Source of the DNA: Rufibacter tibetensis
Lineage (GTDB): Bacteria > Bacteroidota > Bacteroidia > Cytophagales > Hymenobacteraceae
Assembly: GCF_001310085.1 (NCBI RefSeq)
Contig: NZ_CP012643.1
Coordinates: 465,001-529,000, forward strand
DNA: 64,000 nucleotides
Reading direction: 5' to 3'
Shown: in pieces, positions 1 through 9,480 of the stretch
How the letters are laid out: each line of letters starts with the position of its first letter
Numbering within the stretch: the first letter of the stretch is position 1
Notes under the pieces: generated by a model
Seen by the model: the letters and a program-made list of their open reading frames with translations, nothing else
The model's database searches: none
Told to the model about the DNA's origin: nothing
Translations under genes and position numbers: made by a program

Positions 1-646
1 TCTTCTTTCCTTCTTTGATCGCCTGATTGATCATGTACTCAGAATCTACCAGGGTGAAGGTGCGCAAGAACTCTACAGCACTGAAGAATTGTTGCTCTAA
101 TTCTTCTATTTCAAGGCCCTTTTGGTAAAAAGAGGCTATTTTCTGATGCTTTTCAACCGTGGCTTGGTACCGCTCCTGGAAATCAGGTTGCAGAATATCC
201 CCCACGCGTAAACCGCTACGGCCAATCTTATCCTGATAAGCCGGACCAATGCCTTTTTGAGTAGATCCGATTTTAGAAGTTCCTAAGGCTTCTTCCGAGA
301 TTCTGTCCAAGCTCTTATGTGACGGCAAAATCAGCTGCGCCTTTTTAGAGATGAAAAGATTGCGTGAAGCGTCAATTCCTCTGGCGGTTAATTTCTCTAC
401 CTCAGTCCTGAACACGATAGGATCCAGAACAACTCCGTTTCCAATAATGTTGGTGATATGCTCGTGAAAAATACCGGATGGTATCTGGTGCAGCACATGC
501 TTGGTGCCTTCAAACTCAAGCGTGTGTCCGGCATTAGGGCCTCCCTGGAAACGGGCCACCACATCATATTGAGGAGCAAGGACATCAACGATTTTACCTT
601 TTCCTTCATCCCCCCATTGGAGGCCTACTAAAATGTCAACTGGCAT
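1..646 (-). CDS. purA: Adenylosuccinate synthetase, C-terminus outside window
   Basis: Joins IMP and aspartate with GTP to give adenylosuccinate, the first committed step from IMP to AMP, in the cytosol. The first 215 residues are visible: the start [18 protein letters not shown] carries the GDEGKGK phosphate-binding loop, followed by the PNAGHT and SKKAQLILPSHK segments and GIGPAYQDKIGR, all typical of PurA. The family is about 420-430 residues, so roughly half lies before base 1. The ATG at 646 overlaps the stop of the STAS gene by one base (TAATG), which suggests translational coupling in a fur-like/STAS/purA transcript. Identity is secure; only the boundary is cut. Confidence 0.97.
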   Translation of the reverse strand, partial: MPVDILVGLQWGDEGKGKIVDVLAPQYDVVARFQGGPNAGHTLEFEGTKHVLHQIPSGIFHEHITNIIGNGVVLDPIVFRTEVEKLTARGIDASRNLFISKKAQLILPSHKSLDRISEEALGTSKIGSTQKGIGPAYQDKIGRSGLRVGDILQPDFQERYQATVEKHQKIASFYQKGLEIEELEQQFFSAVEFLRTFTLVDSEYMINQAIKEGKK

Positions 647-993
647 TAAACTGATTCTTTAAGAAGCTGAACCGCCTGTGTATCATCTTCGGCAATTGTG
701 AAGATAGCGTTCAGTTTTGTGATGATTAATAACTTACGAATATGCTCAGACGGATTAATGAGAATCAACTCCCCGCCTCTATTCCTGAATTTGGTTAAAA
801 GAGAAACCAACACGCCAATACCAGTGCTATTGATAAACCGCACGTTAGACAAGTCTACCGCTGAAAGAAGCAGAGAATCATCAATGGTGGTATTAGCCAA
901 ATCCATGAGCCGCTGGGTTTCAGGGCCACCAATCATGTCACCTTCTAACCGAATGATCAGAATGTTGTTTTCTAGGGTATGATCAATTTTCAT
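646..993 (-). CDS. STAS-domain protein (anti-sigma factor antagonist-like)
   Basis: A 115-residue stand-alone STAS domain. The family binds anti-sigma factor kinases or acts in stress signalling and is switched by phosphorylation of a Ser/Thr at the start of a helix; here that site is N-S-T-G-I-G-V with Ser56 (or Thr57) as candidate. Strands such as LIIRLEGDM and [11 protein letters not shown] fit the SpoIIAA fold. It overlaps the Fur-family gene upstream by 11 bases and the purA start by one base, so the three are surely co-transcribed. No RsbW-type kinase is near, so the partner is unknown. It could instead be a lipid-asymmetry MlaB-like STAS, but no Mla genes are present. Confidence 0.85.
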   Translation of the reverse strand: MKIDHTLENNILIIRLEGDMIGGPETQRLMDLANTTIDDSLLLSAVDLSNVRFINSTGIGVLVSLLTKFRNRGGELILINPSEHIRKLLIITKLNAIFTIAEDDTQAVQLLKESV

Positions 994-1459
994 GGATGGG
1001 TGCGTTTAATTTGGCCTGGCAGTCACCACAGATACCGTACAAATTTAAGGAGTGGTGCAGAATATTAAAATTCAGCAACTCTCCCACCATAGTTTGGATG
1101 TTGTGCACCCGAGGGTCGCAAAATTCCACCACTTTGTGGCATTCTGTACAAATGACATGATCATGCTGCCTCCGGCCGTATGATTTTTCATACTGCGCCA
1201 GGTTGCGGCCAAACTGGTGTTTACTTACCAAGTCATTCTCTACTAGTAAATCTAAAGTATTGTATACAGTAGCCCGGCTTACCTGGTAATTTTTGTTTTT
1301 CATGCTGATGTAAAGAGACTCCACATCAAAATGACCGTTGCGCGAATAGATTTCTTCTAATATAGCATAGCGTTCCGGAGTTTTCCGGAGCCCTTTGCTT
1401 TCTAAATAGGCGGTGAAAATCTTCTTCACCTCCAAGAATTTCGCTTCATCTAGTGCCAT
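983..1459 (-). CDS. Fur-family transcriptional regulator
   Basis: A 158-residue metal-dependent regulator. The N-terminal winged helix spans about residues 15-85, with the recognition helix near [13 protein letters not shown]. The C-terminal dimerisation part has [15 protein letters not shown] and a second pair CGDC, which is the structural zinc site of Fur/PerR/Zur proteins. Whether it senses iron, peroxide or zinc cannot be told from these motifs, so I give no symbol; the common Bacteroidota annotation is Fur-family regulator. A TAAGTTTG element (complement of 1476-1483) lies 17 bases before the ATG and fits the Bacteroidota -7 box. It overlaps the STAS gene by 11 bases. Confidence 0.92.
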   Translation of the reverse strand: MALDEAKFLEVKKIFTAYLESKGLRKTPERYAILEEIYSRNGHFDVESLYISMKNKNYQVSRATVYNTLDLLVENDLVSKHQFGRNLAQYEKSYGRRQHDHVICTECHKVVEFCDPRVHNIQTMVGELLNFNILHHSLNLYGICGDCQAKLNAPIHEN

Positions 1460-1475
1460 ATGCCTTCTTCTGCTG

Positions 1476-1483
1476 CAAACTTA
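1476..1483 (-). promoter_or_regulatory. Probable -7 box of the fur-like/STAS/purA operon
   Basis: On the minus strand this reads TAAGTTTG, matching the Bacteroidota consensus TAnnTTTG. The -33 box is weak (TTTA about 21 bases upstream). The transcript would start close to the ATG at 1459, giving a very short leader. Confidence 0.5.
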
Positions 1484-1979
1484 ACAGGTTTTAGGTGGGA
1501 AAGCTAAAAACGCCCCTAAAAAGGAAATCCAGAAAAGCTAATGCCTGTAGCTTTTCCTAAGGGGCTACTTGCATTTGGCCTCCTCTATAAAGGTAAGGAC
1601 CTCAACTTACTTCTTCTGCCTCTTCTTTATAAAACAGCCCTTCCCTTTTTCTGTTTAAAGCCTTGTTTTAGGAAACTACCTTAAAAACAGGTAGATCAAA
1701 TTTCTTTCTTTTTCCTTTTTCCGTTTCGGGATCTGTTTAGTCTCTTTCATCCCCTGAATTAACGGGTTCATCCAAAACATTCAAATTATACCAAGCAAAT
1801 ATAGGGGTAACCCTTTTTCACTGTGTCTGAAGAACAGGAACACACAATAAGAATTGTAACAAAAGGCCTTCAAACAATCTCTAAATCAGTGTCAGTAGCC
1901 CAGGCGCTACCATAGAAACCAATACTGTTTCTGACAGAAATTTATCAGCAATTTTAACCCTTTTTGAAAAATTACTATT
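1484..1979. other. Intergenic region between divergent fur-like and omp genes
   Basis: About 500 bases without a credible gene. A nested hairpin is visible at 1512-1565: outer arms GCCCCT/AGGGGC and inner arms GAAAAGCTA (1532-1540) and TAGCTTTTC (1548-1556). The middle is pyrimidine-rich. A small palindrome TTTCTGACAGAAA sits at 1928-1940, about 40 bases before the outer-membrane protein start, and could be an operator. I see no riboswitch or RNA gene. Confidence 0.5.
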
Positions 1980-2810
1980 ATGAAAAAGTCAACCCTTTTG
2001 AAGGGAATGCGCATGCTTTCTTTAACCACAATGATCGGTTTAACTTCTTTGGCAGCTTCGGCTCAAACCAAGGCAAAAACGTCTACTGCGTCTTCAGCAG
2101 TACAGACAAAAGCAAAAACAACTTCATCTGTCCCCGCTCAATTTAAAGCAAAAGCTTCTACCGCGGCTACTACCCCAGCAAAGCCTAAAACAACGGCAGC
2201 CCCAGCCCAGAAGAAACCAACTGCGCCAGCAATTGCCGCAGTAACACCTTCTAAGCCAGTTGCAGAGGTAACTTCAGAGCCTGTTACAACAGCAGAAAGC
2301 TCTGTAGAAGCTAAAAAACAAGTAACCGCAGCTTTTGCAGGAGGTACAAACGTTGTGGGGATTGGCTTCGGCTTAGTTGAAAAAATAGATTATTACGGTA
2401 GAGGGGCAAAAGTATTAAAGCCACTAACGTTCTCTTATGAAAGAGGGCTGAATGTGGCAGCAGGCCCGGGTGTGATTGGTGTTGGTGGAACGTTCTCCTA
2501 TGCCCACGTGAAATGGGACGAAGATTACAAGATCTCTATGATGTACATTGCTGCCAAGGGAGCCTACCACTACAACTTCACCCAAAATGAAAAATTAGAC
2601 ACTTACGCTGGTTTGACACTGGGCTACGCCCGATCAAAAGCAGACTGGGATGACTCCTTCATGTCTGATTACGAAGCCAGCGAAGGCGAAGTGAAAGTAG
2701 GCATTTTAGCTGGTGCCCGGTACTACTTCACAAATAGTGCAGGTGCACACGTAGAATTAGAAACAGGCCCAATATCAAACATAACCATTGGCTTGAACTA
2801 CAGATTCTAA
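1980..2810 (+). CDS. Predicted outer-membrane beta-barrel protein with Ala/Thr/Pro-rich linker
   Basis: A 276-residue protein with a signal peptide (residues 1-29, ending AASAQ). Residues about 30-118 are low complexity, rich in Ala, Thr, Pro and Lys with repeated K-A-K-T units, like a flexible wall- or membrane-spanning linker. Residues about 119-276 look like an eight-strand outer-membrane barrel: alternating aromatic strands such as VVGIGFGLVEKIDYYG and LTLGYARSKADW, and a last strand ITIGLNYRF ending in Phe, the usual BAM recognition end. The function is unknown; it may be a structural OmpA/OmpW-like porin. It is monocistronic and converges on the rel gene across a shared terminator. Confidence 0.8.
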   Translation: MKKSTLLKGMRMLSLTTMIGLTSLAASAQTKAKTSTASSAVQTKAKTTSSVPAQFKAKASTAATTPAKPKTTAAPAQKKPTAPAIAAVTPSKPVAEVTSEPVTTAESSVEAKKQVTAAFAGGTNVVGIGFGLVEKIDYYGRGAKVLKPLTFSYERGLNVAAGPGVIGVGGTFSYAHVKWDEDYKISMMYIAAKGAYHYNFTQNEKLDTYAGLTLGYARSKADWDDSFMSDYEASEGEVKVGILAGARYYFTNSAGAHVELETGPISNITIGLNYRF

Positions 2811-2899
2811 TTGCCAGAAGAAAACCTTAGTGATTTGCCTCTATTTCTCGGTTATTTTACAGAAATCAGGTGTAAACAGTAACGCAATCATCCTTTATT

Positions 2900-2951
2900 C
2901 TATCACAACAGAAAGGTCCAGCTATAAAACTGGGCCTTTCTGTTGTGATAG
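2900..2951. terminator. Bidirectional terminator between omp and rel
   Basis: Inverted repeat with 22-base arms (2900-2921 and 2930-2951), one wobble mismatch and an 8-base loop, lying between two convergent genes. Confidence 0.8.
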
Positions 2952-2966
2952 AAGTTGAGAAGAGAT

Positions 2967-5171
2967 CTAAGAATCGAAACGGTCTACACTCAGTACTCCG
3001 TTTACTTTTAATAACTTTTGGATCAGTTTTTCCAACTGCGCCGTGTCATTCACGAAAATCATCAGGCGCCCCTCAAACACTCCGTCATGTGAGTCAATTG
3101 TGATTGAGCGCATGTTAACTTTCAAAGAGTTCGAAATAATTTTGGTAACGTCATTTACCAAGCCTACCCGGTCTGTTCCTTTAATGGTGATACCTGCCAG
3201 GAAAGAAAGCTCCTGCTGACCAGTCCACTTCGCCTTCACAATGCGGTGCCCGTAATTTGACATCAGCTCTACAGCTTTAGGGCAAGTAGTCCGGTGGATG
3301 GTGATCCCGTGGTCGATTGTTTGGAAACCGAATACATCGTCGCCTGGGATAGGATTACAGCAATTGGCCAGTTCATAGTCAATCTTGTCAGTGCCGCCAC
3401 CAATCACCAGCAATTGGGAATTGATTCCCCTTATTTTCTCTACCTCTTTGTCAAACGTAGACCCAACCAGTAAAGAAGCAGGTTGGTACTTTTCGCTCTG
3501 CGGATTAAAGATGTATTCTTTTATTTCCTTCAGGTCTAAAAGATTCACCGCCACTTTGTAGTAAAAGTCCTGCAAAGATGGAGCGTTGAAATAAGCTGCC
3601 AACCGGTTCAAGTTAGAAGGCGAACATTCTATGCCTAAATGTTTCAGCCGCTCCTCCACTAAAGCTTTTCCTTCTTCGGCTTTGCCTTTCCGTTCTTCGC
3701 GCAGGAACTCCTTTATCTTGGAGCGGGCTTTTGAGGTGGTCACAAACTTCAGCCACTCACCGGTAGGCTTCTGCTTCTGTGAGGTCAGAATCTCCACCTG
3801 GTCTCCGTTGTGTAACCGGTAACTTAACGGAACCAGCTTCTGGTTTACTTTCGCGCCTAAGCTTTGGTACCCAATATGCGTGTGGATCTCAAAAGCAAAA
3901 TCCAAGGCTGTAGCTCGATCTGGCAAGATGATCAGCTCTCCTTTAGGAGTAAAGACAAACACCTCCTCCACAAACAAGTTGGTCCTGAATTCATCCAGGA
4001 ACTCAATGGCGTTGGTGTTGCTTACGTCAAGCATGTCGCGCACCTTGTTGATCCAGTTGTCCAGTCCAGACTCAGAAGGACCGGTGCTGCCCGTCTTGTA
4101 TTTCCAATGGGCCGCGTAGCCGCGTTCGGCAATATCATCCATGCGTTTGGTCCTGATCTGCACCTCCACCCATTGACCGGTTCTACTCATTACCGTAGTA
4201 TGAAGTGCTTCATACCCGTTGGCCTTGGGTGTACTGATCCAGTCGCGCAAACGGTCTGGGTTAGGTTGGTAAAAGTCTGTTACAATAGAATAGACGCGCC
4301 AGCAGACAGGCTTCTCCTGCTCATAGGGCACATCCAGAATAATGCGGATGGCAAAAAGGTCATAGATCTCCTCAAAGGTGACGTTCTGCTTCTTCATCTT
4401 TTTAAGGATGGAGTAGATAGACTTAGGACGCCCTTTCACCTCAAAGTTCTTGAAGCCTTGCCTTCGCAACTCCTCCTCTACCGGACCAATGAAATCTGCA
4501 ATGAATTTGCTTCGCGCTGCCTTTGTTTGCCTGATCTTATTGGATATAAACTTATACGTCTCTGTGTCGGTGTATTTCAGGTGAAGGTCTTCCAATTCAG
4601 ACTTAATCGCATACAAGCCTAGGCGGTGTGCCAAAGGAGCATACAGGTACATGGTCTCAGACGCAATTTTGAGCTGCTTGTCACGGGCCATGCTGCCCAA
4701 CGTACGCATGTTATGCAGGCGGTCAGCTAGCTTGATCAAAATCACACGCACATCGTCTGAGAGCGTGAGGAGCATTTTCCGGAAGTTCTCCGCTTGCTGC
4801 GAGGTTCCGTATTCAAACACTCCTGAGATCTTAGTAAGACCTTCAATAATTTTGGCTACCCGCGGCCCAAAGTCGCGTTCAATGTCGGCGATCTCCAGGT
4901 CTGTGTCTTCTACAACATCGTGCAGCAGGGCCGCCACTATAGACGTGGTCCCAAGACCAATCTCCTCTACCGCAATCTGGGCAACAGCCAGCGGGTGCAA
5001 AATGTACGGTTCGCCGGATTTCCGGCGCATATCTTTATGGGCCTCTAACGAGGTGTTGAATGCTTTCTTGATGATCTTGGCGTCATTGTCTTTTAAGAAA
5101 GGCTTGGCGTGCCGCAGCAACTTTCTGTAATGGCGCAGGATCTCTTTACGCTCTGCTTCGTGATCAATCAT
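2967..5171 (-). CDS. rel: Bifunctional (p)ppGpp synthetase/hydrolase (RelA/SpoT family)
   Basis: Makes and degrades (p)ppGpp, the stringent response alarmone. At 734 residues it is full length for a bifunctional Rel. Domains in order: HD hydrolase (about 40-200; HDVVEDT at 84-90 intact), synthetase (about 235-350; RPKSIYSILKKM, EALHTTV and EVQIRTKRMDDIAERG intact), TGS (about 390-460; VFVFTPKGELIILP), a conserved-Cys domain (ANCCNPIPGDD and a later Cys), and a C-terminal ACT domain (about 660-734). Both catalytic halves look active, so one enzyme probably does both jobs. The gene is monocistronic and opposes the outer-membrane protein gene; tRNA-Leu is divergent from its start. Confidence 0.97.
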   Translation of the reverse strand: MIDHEAERKEILRHYRKLLRHAKPFLKDNDAKIIKKAFNTSLEAHKDMRRKSGEPYILHPLAVAQIAVEEIGLGTTSIVAALLHDVVEDTDLEIADIERDFGPRVAKIIEGLTKISGVFEYGTSQQAENFRKMLLTLSDDVRVILIKLADRLHNMRTLGSMARDKQLKIASETMYLYAPLAHRLGLYAIKSELEDLHLKYTDTETYKFISNKIRQTKAARSKFIADFIGPVEEELRRQGFKNFEVKGRPKSIYSILKKMKKQNVTFEEIYDLFAIRIILDVPYEQEKPVCWRVYSIVTDFYQPNPDRLRDWISTPKANGYEALHTTVMSRTGQWVEVQIRTKRMDDIAERGYAAHWKYKTGSTGPSESGLDNWINKVRDMLDVSNTNAIEFLDEFRTNLFVEEVFVFTPKGELIILPDRATALDFAFEIHTHIGYQSLGAKVNQKLVPLSYRLHNGDQVEILTSQKQKPTGEWLKFVTTSKARSKIKEFLREERKGKAEEGKALVEERLKHLGIECSPSNLNRLAAYFNAPSLQDFYYKVAVNLLDLKEIKEYIFNPQSEKYQPASLLVGSTFDKEVEKIRGINSQLLVIGGGTDKIDYELANCCNPIPGDDVFGFQTIDHGITIHRTTCPKAVELMSNYGHRIVKAKWTGQQELSFLAGITIKGTDRVGLVNDVTKIISNSLKVNMRSITIDSHDGVFEGRLMIFVNDTAQLEKLIQKLLKVNGVLSVDRFDS

Positions 5172-5262
5172 TTGGGTAGGTACATCAAAATACGGGGTCT
5201 AGCAAGCGCCAACCTGTTTTTGAGGTGTTTTTTATAAATTTCAACAAAAAAAACGAAAGAGA

Positions 5263-5295
5263 GTTGCATAAACAAAAAAGTGTTTGCTACATTTG
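5263..5295 (+). promoter_or_regulatory. Promoter of tRNA-Leu
   Basis: GTTG at 5263-5266, 21-base spacer, then TACATTTG at 5288-5295. This matches the Bacteroidota -33/-7 pattern and lies about 28 bases before the mature tRNA. Confidence 0.75.
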
Positions 5296-5323
5296 CATCA
5301 CCAAAACAAACACACACATTGAT

Positions 5324-5405
5324 GCGGATGTGGCGAAATTGGTAGACGCACTAGACTTAGGATCTAGCGCTGCGAGGCATGGGGGTTCGAGTCCCTCCAT
5401 CCGCA
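5324..5405 (+). tRNA. tRNA-Leu, anticodon UAG
   Basis: The acceptor stem GCGGATG pairs with CATCCGC, the T arm holds GGTTCGAGTCC, and the anticodon arm is CTAGA-CTTAGGA-TCTAG with anticodon TAG at 5358-5360. A class II long variable arm is present, as expected for leucine. The 3' CCA is not encoded (A73 is followed by CA). It would read CUN codons, mainly CUA. Trigger factor follows 76 bases downstream past a terminator. Confidence 0.97.
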
Positions 5406-5422
5406 CAAGTCAAACCCTCAAT

Positions 5423-5446
5423 CCCAACCGGGGTTGGGGGTTTTTT
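5423..5446 (+). terminator. Terminator after tRNA-Leu
   Basis: The inverted repeat CCCAACC/GGTTGGG is followed by a run of six T, placed between the tRNA and trigger factor genes. Confidence 0.75.
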
Positions 5447-5481
5447 CAATTTAACCGTAGCACAATTAAAACCTGATAGCT

Positions 5482-6810
5482 TTGAATATCACCCTTAATC
5501 AAACCAATGGCCAGAATGCCAGCCTAAAAGTTAGCCTGCAAGAGGCTGACTACGCTGCCCGTGTAGACGAGCAAATCAAAGATTACAGCAAGAAAGCCAA
5601 TATCAAAGGTTTCCGCCCTGGTAAGGTTCCAGCTGGTTTGATCCGTAAGATGTATGGCAAAGGCATCTTGGTTGAATCTATCAACCAGCTTTTGCATGAG
5701 TCGGTAAATAACTACATCAAAGAAAACAAACTGCGCATTTTAGGCGAGCCCCTTCCTGACCGTCAGGATGAGAACGCTATTGACTGGGACAACCAGAAAG
5801 AGTTTGAGTTCAGCTACTCTGTAGGTCTTCTGCCTGAGTTTGAATTGCCTTTGAACGACGTGTCTGTTCAGAAATATGACATTGAGGTAGACCAAACCAC
5901 CGTTGACGAAGCCTATGAGCAGATGCAGCGCCAGTTCGGACAGACCACCAACCCAGAAGTTTCTGAGGCCAATGATTACCTGTATGGTGACCTGAAGCAA
6001 GTGGAGGGTGAGTTCGAAACCAAAACGTTGCTTCCTATCAACAAAGTTGTTTCTGGCGTAGAGACGTTTGTGGGCGTGAAGCCAGGTGACACCATCACCT
6101 TTGACATCCGCGAAGCGTTTGGCGATGATGCCGCTTTAGCACACGTTACTGGCTTAAGCAAAGACCTTAGCAAAGACTTGAACGGCCAATTCACGTTCAC
6201 GGTAGAAAAAATCAACCGTACAGAGCCTGCCGAGATGAACCAGGAGTTCTTTGACAAAATCTTCGGACAAGGCATCGTGACAACGCAGGAAGAATTTGAC
6301 GCCAAAGTTCGCGAGGTGATCAAAGAAAACTATGACCGTGAGGCCGTAAACGTTCTGGATCGCGACGTGATTGACCAATTGGTAGAGAAATCTTCTATTG
6401 AAATTCCAGAGGAGTTCTTCAAGCGCTGGTTAGCCGTTACAAATGAAGGCAAAATTACTCCAGAGCAGATTGACGAGTTCTACGGCCAATATGTGAAAGA
6501 ACTGAAGTGGTCTATGATCCGCAACAAAGTGGTGGAAGAGAATGACATCAAAGTAAGCAACGAAGATGTGGTGAACAGTGCGCGTCAGAAAATGATGGCT
6601 CAGTTTAACATGCCAGAGGTGCCAGAAGAGATGGCAGACACGTTCAACAACTTCCTGGATAACCACTTAAAGCAAAACAACGGCAAGAACTTCGTGAATG
6701 AGTACGAAGCGTTGGTAGCTGAAAGAGTATTAGAATTTGTGAAAGAAAAAGTGACTATCTCTGAAAACACCATCACTGCTGAGGAATTCCGCAACAAAGT
6801 AGGTGCATAA
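5482..6810 (+). CDS. tig: Trigger factor, ribosome-associated chaperone
   Basis: Binds the ribosome exit tunnel and holds nascent chains. At 442 residues it has the usual length. The N-terminal ribosome-binding signature GFRPGKVP lies at 43-50, followed by a degenerate FKBP-like middle (about 150-240) and a long helical C-terminal chaperone domain. The start is unusual: a TTG at 5482 (translated MNITLNQTNG). An in-frame stop at 5467-5469 leaves no room for an upstream ATG, and the family normally begins with this MNI-type strand. No Shine-Dalgarno is seen. It precedes clpP and clpX, a common grouping of tig-clpP-clpX. Confidence 0.96.
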   Translation: MNITLNQTNGQNASLKVSLQEADYAARVDEQIKDYSKKANIKGFRPGKVPAGLIRKMYGKGILVESINQLLHESVNNYIKENKLRILGEPLPDRQDENAIDWDNQKEFEFSYSVGLLPEFELPLNDVSVQKYDIEVDQTTVDEAYEQMQRQFGQTTNPEVSEANDYLYGDLKQVEGEFETKTLLPINKVVSGVETFVGVKPGDTITFDIREAFGDDAALAHVTGLSKDLSKDLNGQFTFTVEKINRTEPAEMNQEFFDKIFGQGIVTTQEEFDAKVREVIKENYDREAVNVLDRDVIDQLVEKSSIEIPEEFFKRWLAVTNEGKITPEQIDEFYGQYVKELKWSMIRNKVVEENDIKVSNEDVVNSARQKMMAQFNMPEVPEEMADTFNNFLDNHLKQNNGKNFVNEYEALVAERVLEFVKEKVTISENTITAEEFRNKVGA

Positions 6811-6832
6811 GTAGTATCATACCTTATTAAAC

Positions 6833-6866
6833 AAAAAAGTCCTTACCTTACGCTAAGGACTTTTTT
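6833..6866 (+). terminator. Terminator after tig
   Basis: Inverted repeat with 13-base arms (6833-6845 and 6854-6866) whose right arm ends in a T run. Confidence 0.85.
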
Positions 6867-6973
6867 GTTTTAAGACGGCACGCATTGGCCCTCCCCGGGC
6901 ATGATTCAAGAGAAGTAGAAGAGAACGCCTCACGCCCCGTCTTCGGCCATAATGGCAGTAAACAACCATTAAC

Positions 6974-6981
6974 TATTTTTG
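6974..6981 (+). promoter_or_regulatory. Possible -7 box of clpP
   Basis: TATTTTTG matches TAnnTTTG, but no TTTG stands at the right distance upstream. It would give a leader of about 105 bases before the ATG at 7094. Confidence 0.3.
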
Positions 6982-7093
6982 GCCTGATTTTAGAAAAACA
7001 AACCGGAAATCAGGTAAACTCCGTTTGCCCCTTCTGGTTATTCTTGTAACCAACCCGTTTCTTTTTAAGTTAAGGCATCTAAACAGAACCCTT

Positions 7094-7792
7094 ATGTACA
7101 CTAAAGACGAATTCAGAAAATTTGCCGTGAAAGGCCTTGGCATGAGTGGCCTTGGCGTTGACCAATACTTAACTCACTTTGAAAGCAAAACGAACATGCA
7201 CCCAACCAGCATGACGCGTTCTGTTATTGAGGAAAGACCTACCAACTTCCGGGAGATTGACGTGTTTTCCCGCTTGATGGTAGACCGTATCATTTTCCTG
7301 GGTACCCAGGTAGATGATTATATTGCCAACATCATCACTGCCCAGTTGCTGTTCCTGGAAAGCGCCGACGCGAAGAAAGACATCCTGCTTTACATCAACA
7401 GCCCAGGTGGTTCTGTATATGCCGGTTTAGGTATCTATGACACCATGCAGTACGTGCAGCCAGATGTTGCCACTATCTGTACTGGTCTGGCCGCTTCTAT
7501 GGGAGCCGTTCTTCTGTGCGGTGGGGCCAAAGACAAGCGCTCTGCCCTGCCACACGCCCGCGTGATGATTCACCAGCCAATGGGTGGTACGCAAGGACAG
7601 GCTTCAGACATTGAGATCACTGCCCGTGAGATTCTGAAGCTGAAAAAAGAATTGTACGAGATCATCTCCAGCCACAGCGGCAAGTCAGTGGAGCAGGTTG
7701 ACAAAGACAGCGACCGTGACTACTGGATGATTGCCCAGGAAGCCAAAGAATATGGTTTGATTGATGAGGTATTAACCCGCCATAAAGCGTAA
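7094..7792 (+). CDS. clpP: ATP-dependent Clp protease proteolytic subunit
   Basis: Serine protease that forms the 14-subunit barrel fed by ClpX. I use the ATG at 7094 (232 residues, [10 protein letters not shown]), because the open frame upstream needs a TTG and adds 23 unconserved residues. The catalytic triad is Ser135 (GLAASMGAV), His160 (VMIHQP) and Asp209 (DSDRDYW); the Ser-His-Asp spacing equals that of E. coli ClpP. The N-terminal extension of about 35 residues may be a cleaved propeptide. It lies between tig and clpX, each with its own terminator, so the three are probably separate transcripts. Confidence 0.97.
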   Translation: MYTKDEFRKFAVKGLGMSGLGVDQYLTHFESKTNMHPTSMTRSVIEERPTNFREIDVFSRLMVDRIIFLGTQVDDYIANIITAQLLFLESADAKKDILLYINSPGGSVYAGLGIYDTMQYVQPDVATICTGLAASMGAVLLCGGAKDKRSALPHARVMIHQPMGGTQGQASDIEITAREILKLKKELYEIISSHSGKSVEQVDKDSDRDYWMIAQEAKEYGLIDEVLTRHKA

Positions 7793-7816
7793 TCAGAATC
7801 CTCTTAATACATTTAC

Positions 7817-7845
7817 AAAGGCCCGCTTTTGAGCGGGCCTTTTTT
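7817..7845 (+). terminator. Terminator after clpP
   Basis: Arms AAAGGCCCGCT (7817-7827) and AGCGGGCCTTT (7832-7842), followed by more T residues. Confidence 0.9.
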
Positions 7846-8234
7846 ATGGCCTTGTATTCTGATTTAGCTTATCTCAATTTGGCTGTTCTATTGACCAGGA
7901 ACATACAACCATACCTAAAGGAAGGCTCCATTTTGGACTAAATTAGCCGAAATTAGCCTTAAAACAGCTTATCACAAGTGTGTATTATAACTTTTTTTGA
8001 TGGTCATTTTTAGGAGAGAACGAAGAAAGCAAGTTGGCTTTTATGATACACATCATTCTGCATCAGCCAGATACAACATATACTATATTTTATAATAGCC
8101 TAATGCCCAATCACTTCCTAACCAGCTATGGATAACTTGTGTAAAAATATTTTAGCGGAGTGGCTAACCAATTTTGTAACTTTGCCGTAGCCGCCCCATC
8201 TTAGGGGCAGGAAAGAATATCCCACTCTCGGTTT
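7846..8234. promoter_or_regulatory. clpP-clpX spacer with clpX -7 box
   Basis: About 390 bases without a gene. A TAACTTTG box at 8177-8184 fits the Bacteroidota -7 element and would start clpX transcription near 8191, about 45 bases before its ATG. The -33 box is poor (TTTA, spacer 22). The stretch 8070-8100 is AT-rich. Nothing else is recognised. Confidence 0.45.
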
Positions 8235-9464
8235 ATGGCAGAAATAACGTGCTCCTTTTGCGGAAAGAATAAGAAAGAGGTGTCTGTAATGATCTCAGGC
8301 ATCAACGCACACATTTGTGAGCGTTGCATTGGGCAGGCGCAGCAAATATTAAATGAGGAGAATAGATTACGTGCCACTAACCGCGCACCTAAATTCAACC
8401 TGATCAAACCACGTGAAATGAAAACCTACCTGGACCAGTTTGTGGTAGGTCAGGACGAAGCAAAAAAGGTAATGTCTGTAGCGGTGTACAACCACTACAA
8501 GCGTTTAATGCAGAAGCCTAAAACTGATGACGTGGTGATTGAGAAATCAAACATCATCATGGTAGGTGAAACCGGTACCGGAAAAACCTTCCTGGCCCGT
8601 ATGCTAGCTGGCGTATTGCAAGTTCCTTTCTGTATTGCAGATGCTACCGTTTTAACGGAAGCCGGTTACGTAGGGGAGGACGTTGAAAGTATCTTAACTC
8701 GCCTGCTGCAAGCCGCTGATTACAACGTAGAGGCTGCCGAACGTGGTATTGTGTATATAGACGAGATTGACAAAATCGCTCGTAAAAGCGACAATCCATC
8801 TATTACTCGTGATGTAAGTGGTGAGGGTGTACAGCAGGCTTTGTTAAAACTGTTGGAAGGAACCTCAGTAAACGTGCCGCCACAGGGAGGCCGTAAACAC
8901 CCAGAGCAGAAAATGATTTCAGTAAACACTGAAAACATCCTTTTCATCTGCGGTGGCGCTTTCGTAGGCATTGATCGTTTGATCAAGAGCCGTCTGAACA
9001 CCAAGCCGATCGGGTTCTCTTCTACCAACCTGGATGAGAAGGTTGACACTGAAAACTTCCTGAAATACATCACTTCCCAGGATCTAAAATCCTTTGGGTT
9101 GATCCCAGAATTGATTGGTCGTCTGCCAGTAGTGACGCACCTGAATCCATTAGACAAAGAGACCCTTCGTCTGATCTTGACTGAACCTAAGAACTCTTTG
9201 GTGAAGCAGTACAAGCGCCTTTTTGAGATGGAGAACATCAACCTGGAGTTTGCCGAGGAAACCTTGGAGTACATAGTGGAGAGAGCCTTTGAGTACAAAT
9301 TAGGGGCTCGTGGTTTACGTTCTATCTGCGAAGGCATCATGACCGATGCTATGTTTGATCTTCCTTCTGAAGAGCAGGAAGGAACCAGTGACCTAATCAT
9401 TACATTAGACTATGCCCGCGAGAAATTTGAGAAATCTGCGGTAAAGAAATTGAAAGTAGCCTAA
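8235..9464 (+). CDS. clpX: ATP-dependent Clp protease ATP-binding subunit ClpX
   Basis: AAA+ unfoldase that delivers substrates to ClpP. At 409 residues it is full length. The N-terminal zinc-binding domain has C6, C9, C28 and C31; Walker A GETGTGKT is at 111-118; Walker B and its surroundings read [11 protein letters not shown]; the pore loop is GYVGED; the IGF loop that docks ClpP is present (KPIGFSS); sensor II is GARGLR. It starts at an ATG. It is followed by a perfect 20-base inverted repeat shared with the convergent lpxB. Confidence 0.98.
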   Translation: MAEITCSFCGKNKKEVSVMISGINAHICERCIGQAQQILNEENRLRATNRAPKFNLIKPREMKTYLDQFVVGQDEAKKVMSVAVYNHYKRLMQKPKTDDVVIEKSNIIMVGETGTGKTFLARMLAGVLQVPFCIADATVLTEAGYVGEDVESILTRLLQAADYNVEAAERGIVYIDEIDKIARKSDNPSITRDVSGEGVQQALLKLLEGTSVNVPPQGGRKHPEQKMISVNTENILFICGGAFVGIDRLIKSRLNTKPIGFSSTNLDEKVDTENFLKYITSQDLKSFGLIPELIGRLPVVTHLNPLDKETLRLILTEPKNSLVKQYKRLFEMENINLEFAEETLEYIVERAFEYKLGARGLRSICEGIMTDAMFDLPSEEQEGTSDLIITLDYAREKFEKSAVKKLKVA

Positions 9465-9480
9465 GAAAATAAAGCAGAGC

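Noticed and set aside
3864..4622. 252-residue plus-strand ORF opposite rel
   Set aside because: It is the antisense shadow of rel, which has full domain support on the minus strand.
5225..5476. 83-residue ORF over tRNA-Leu
   Set aside because: It spans the tRNA, its promoter and terminator; clearly an accidental frame.
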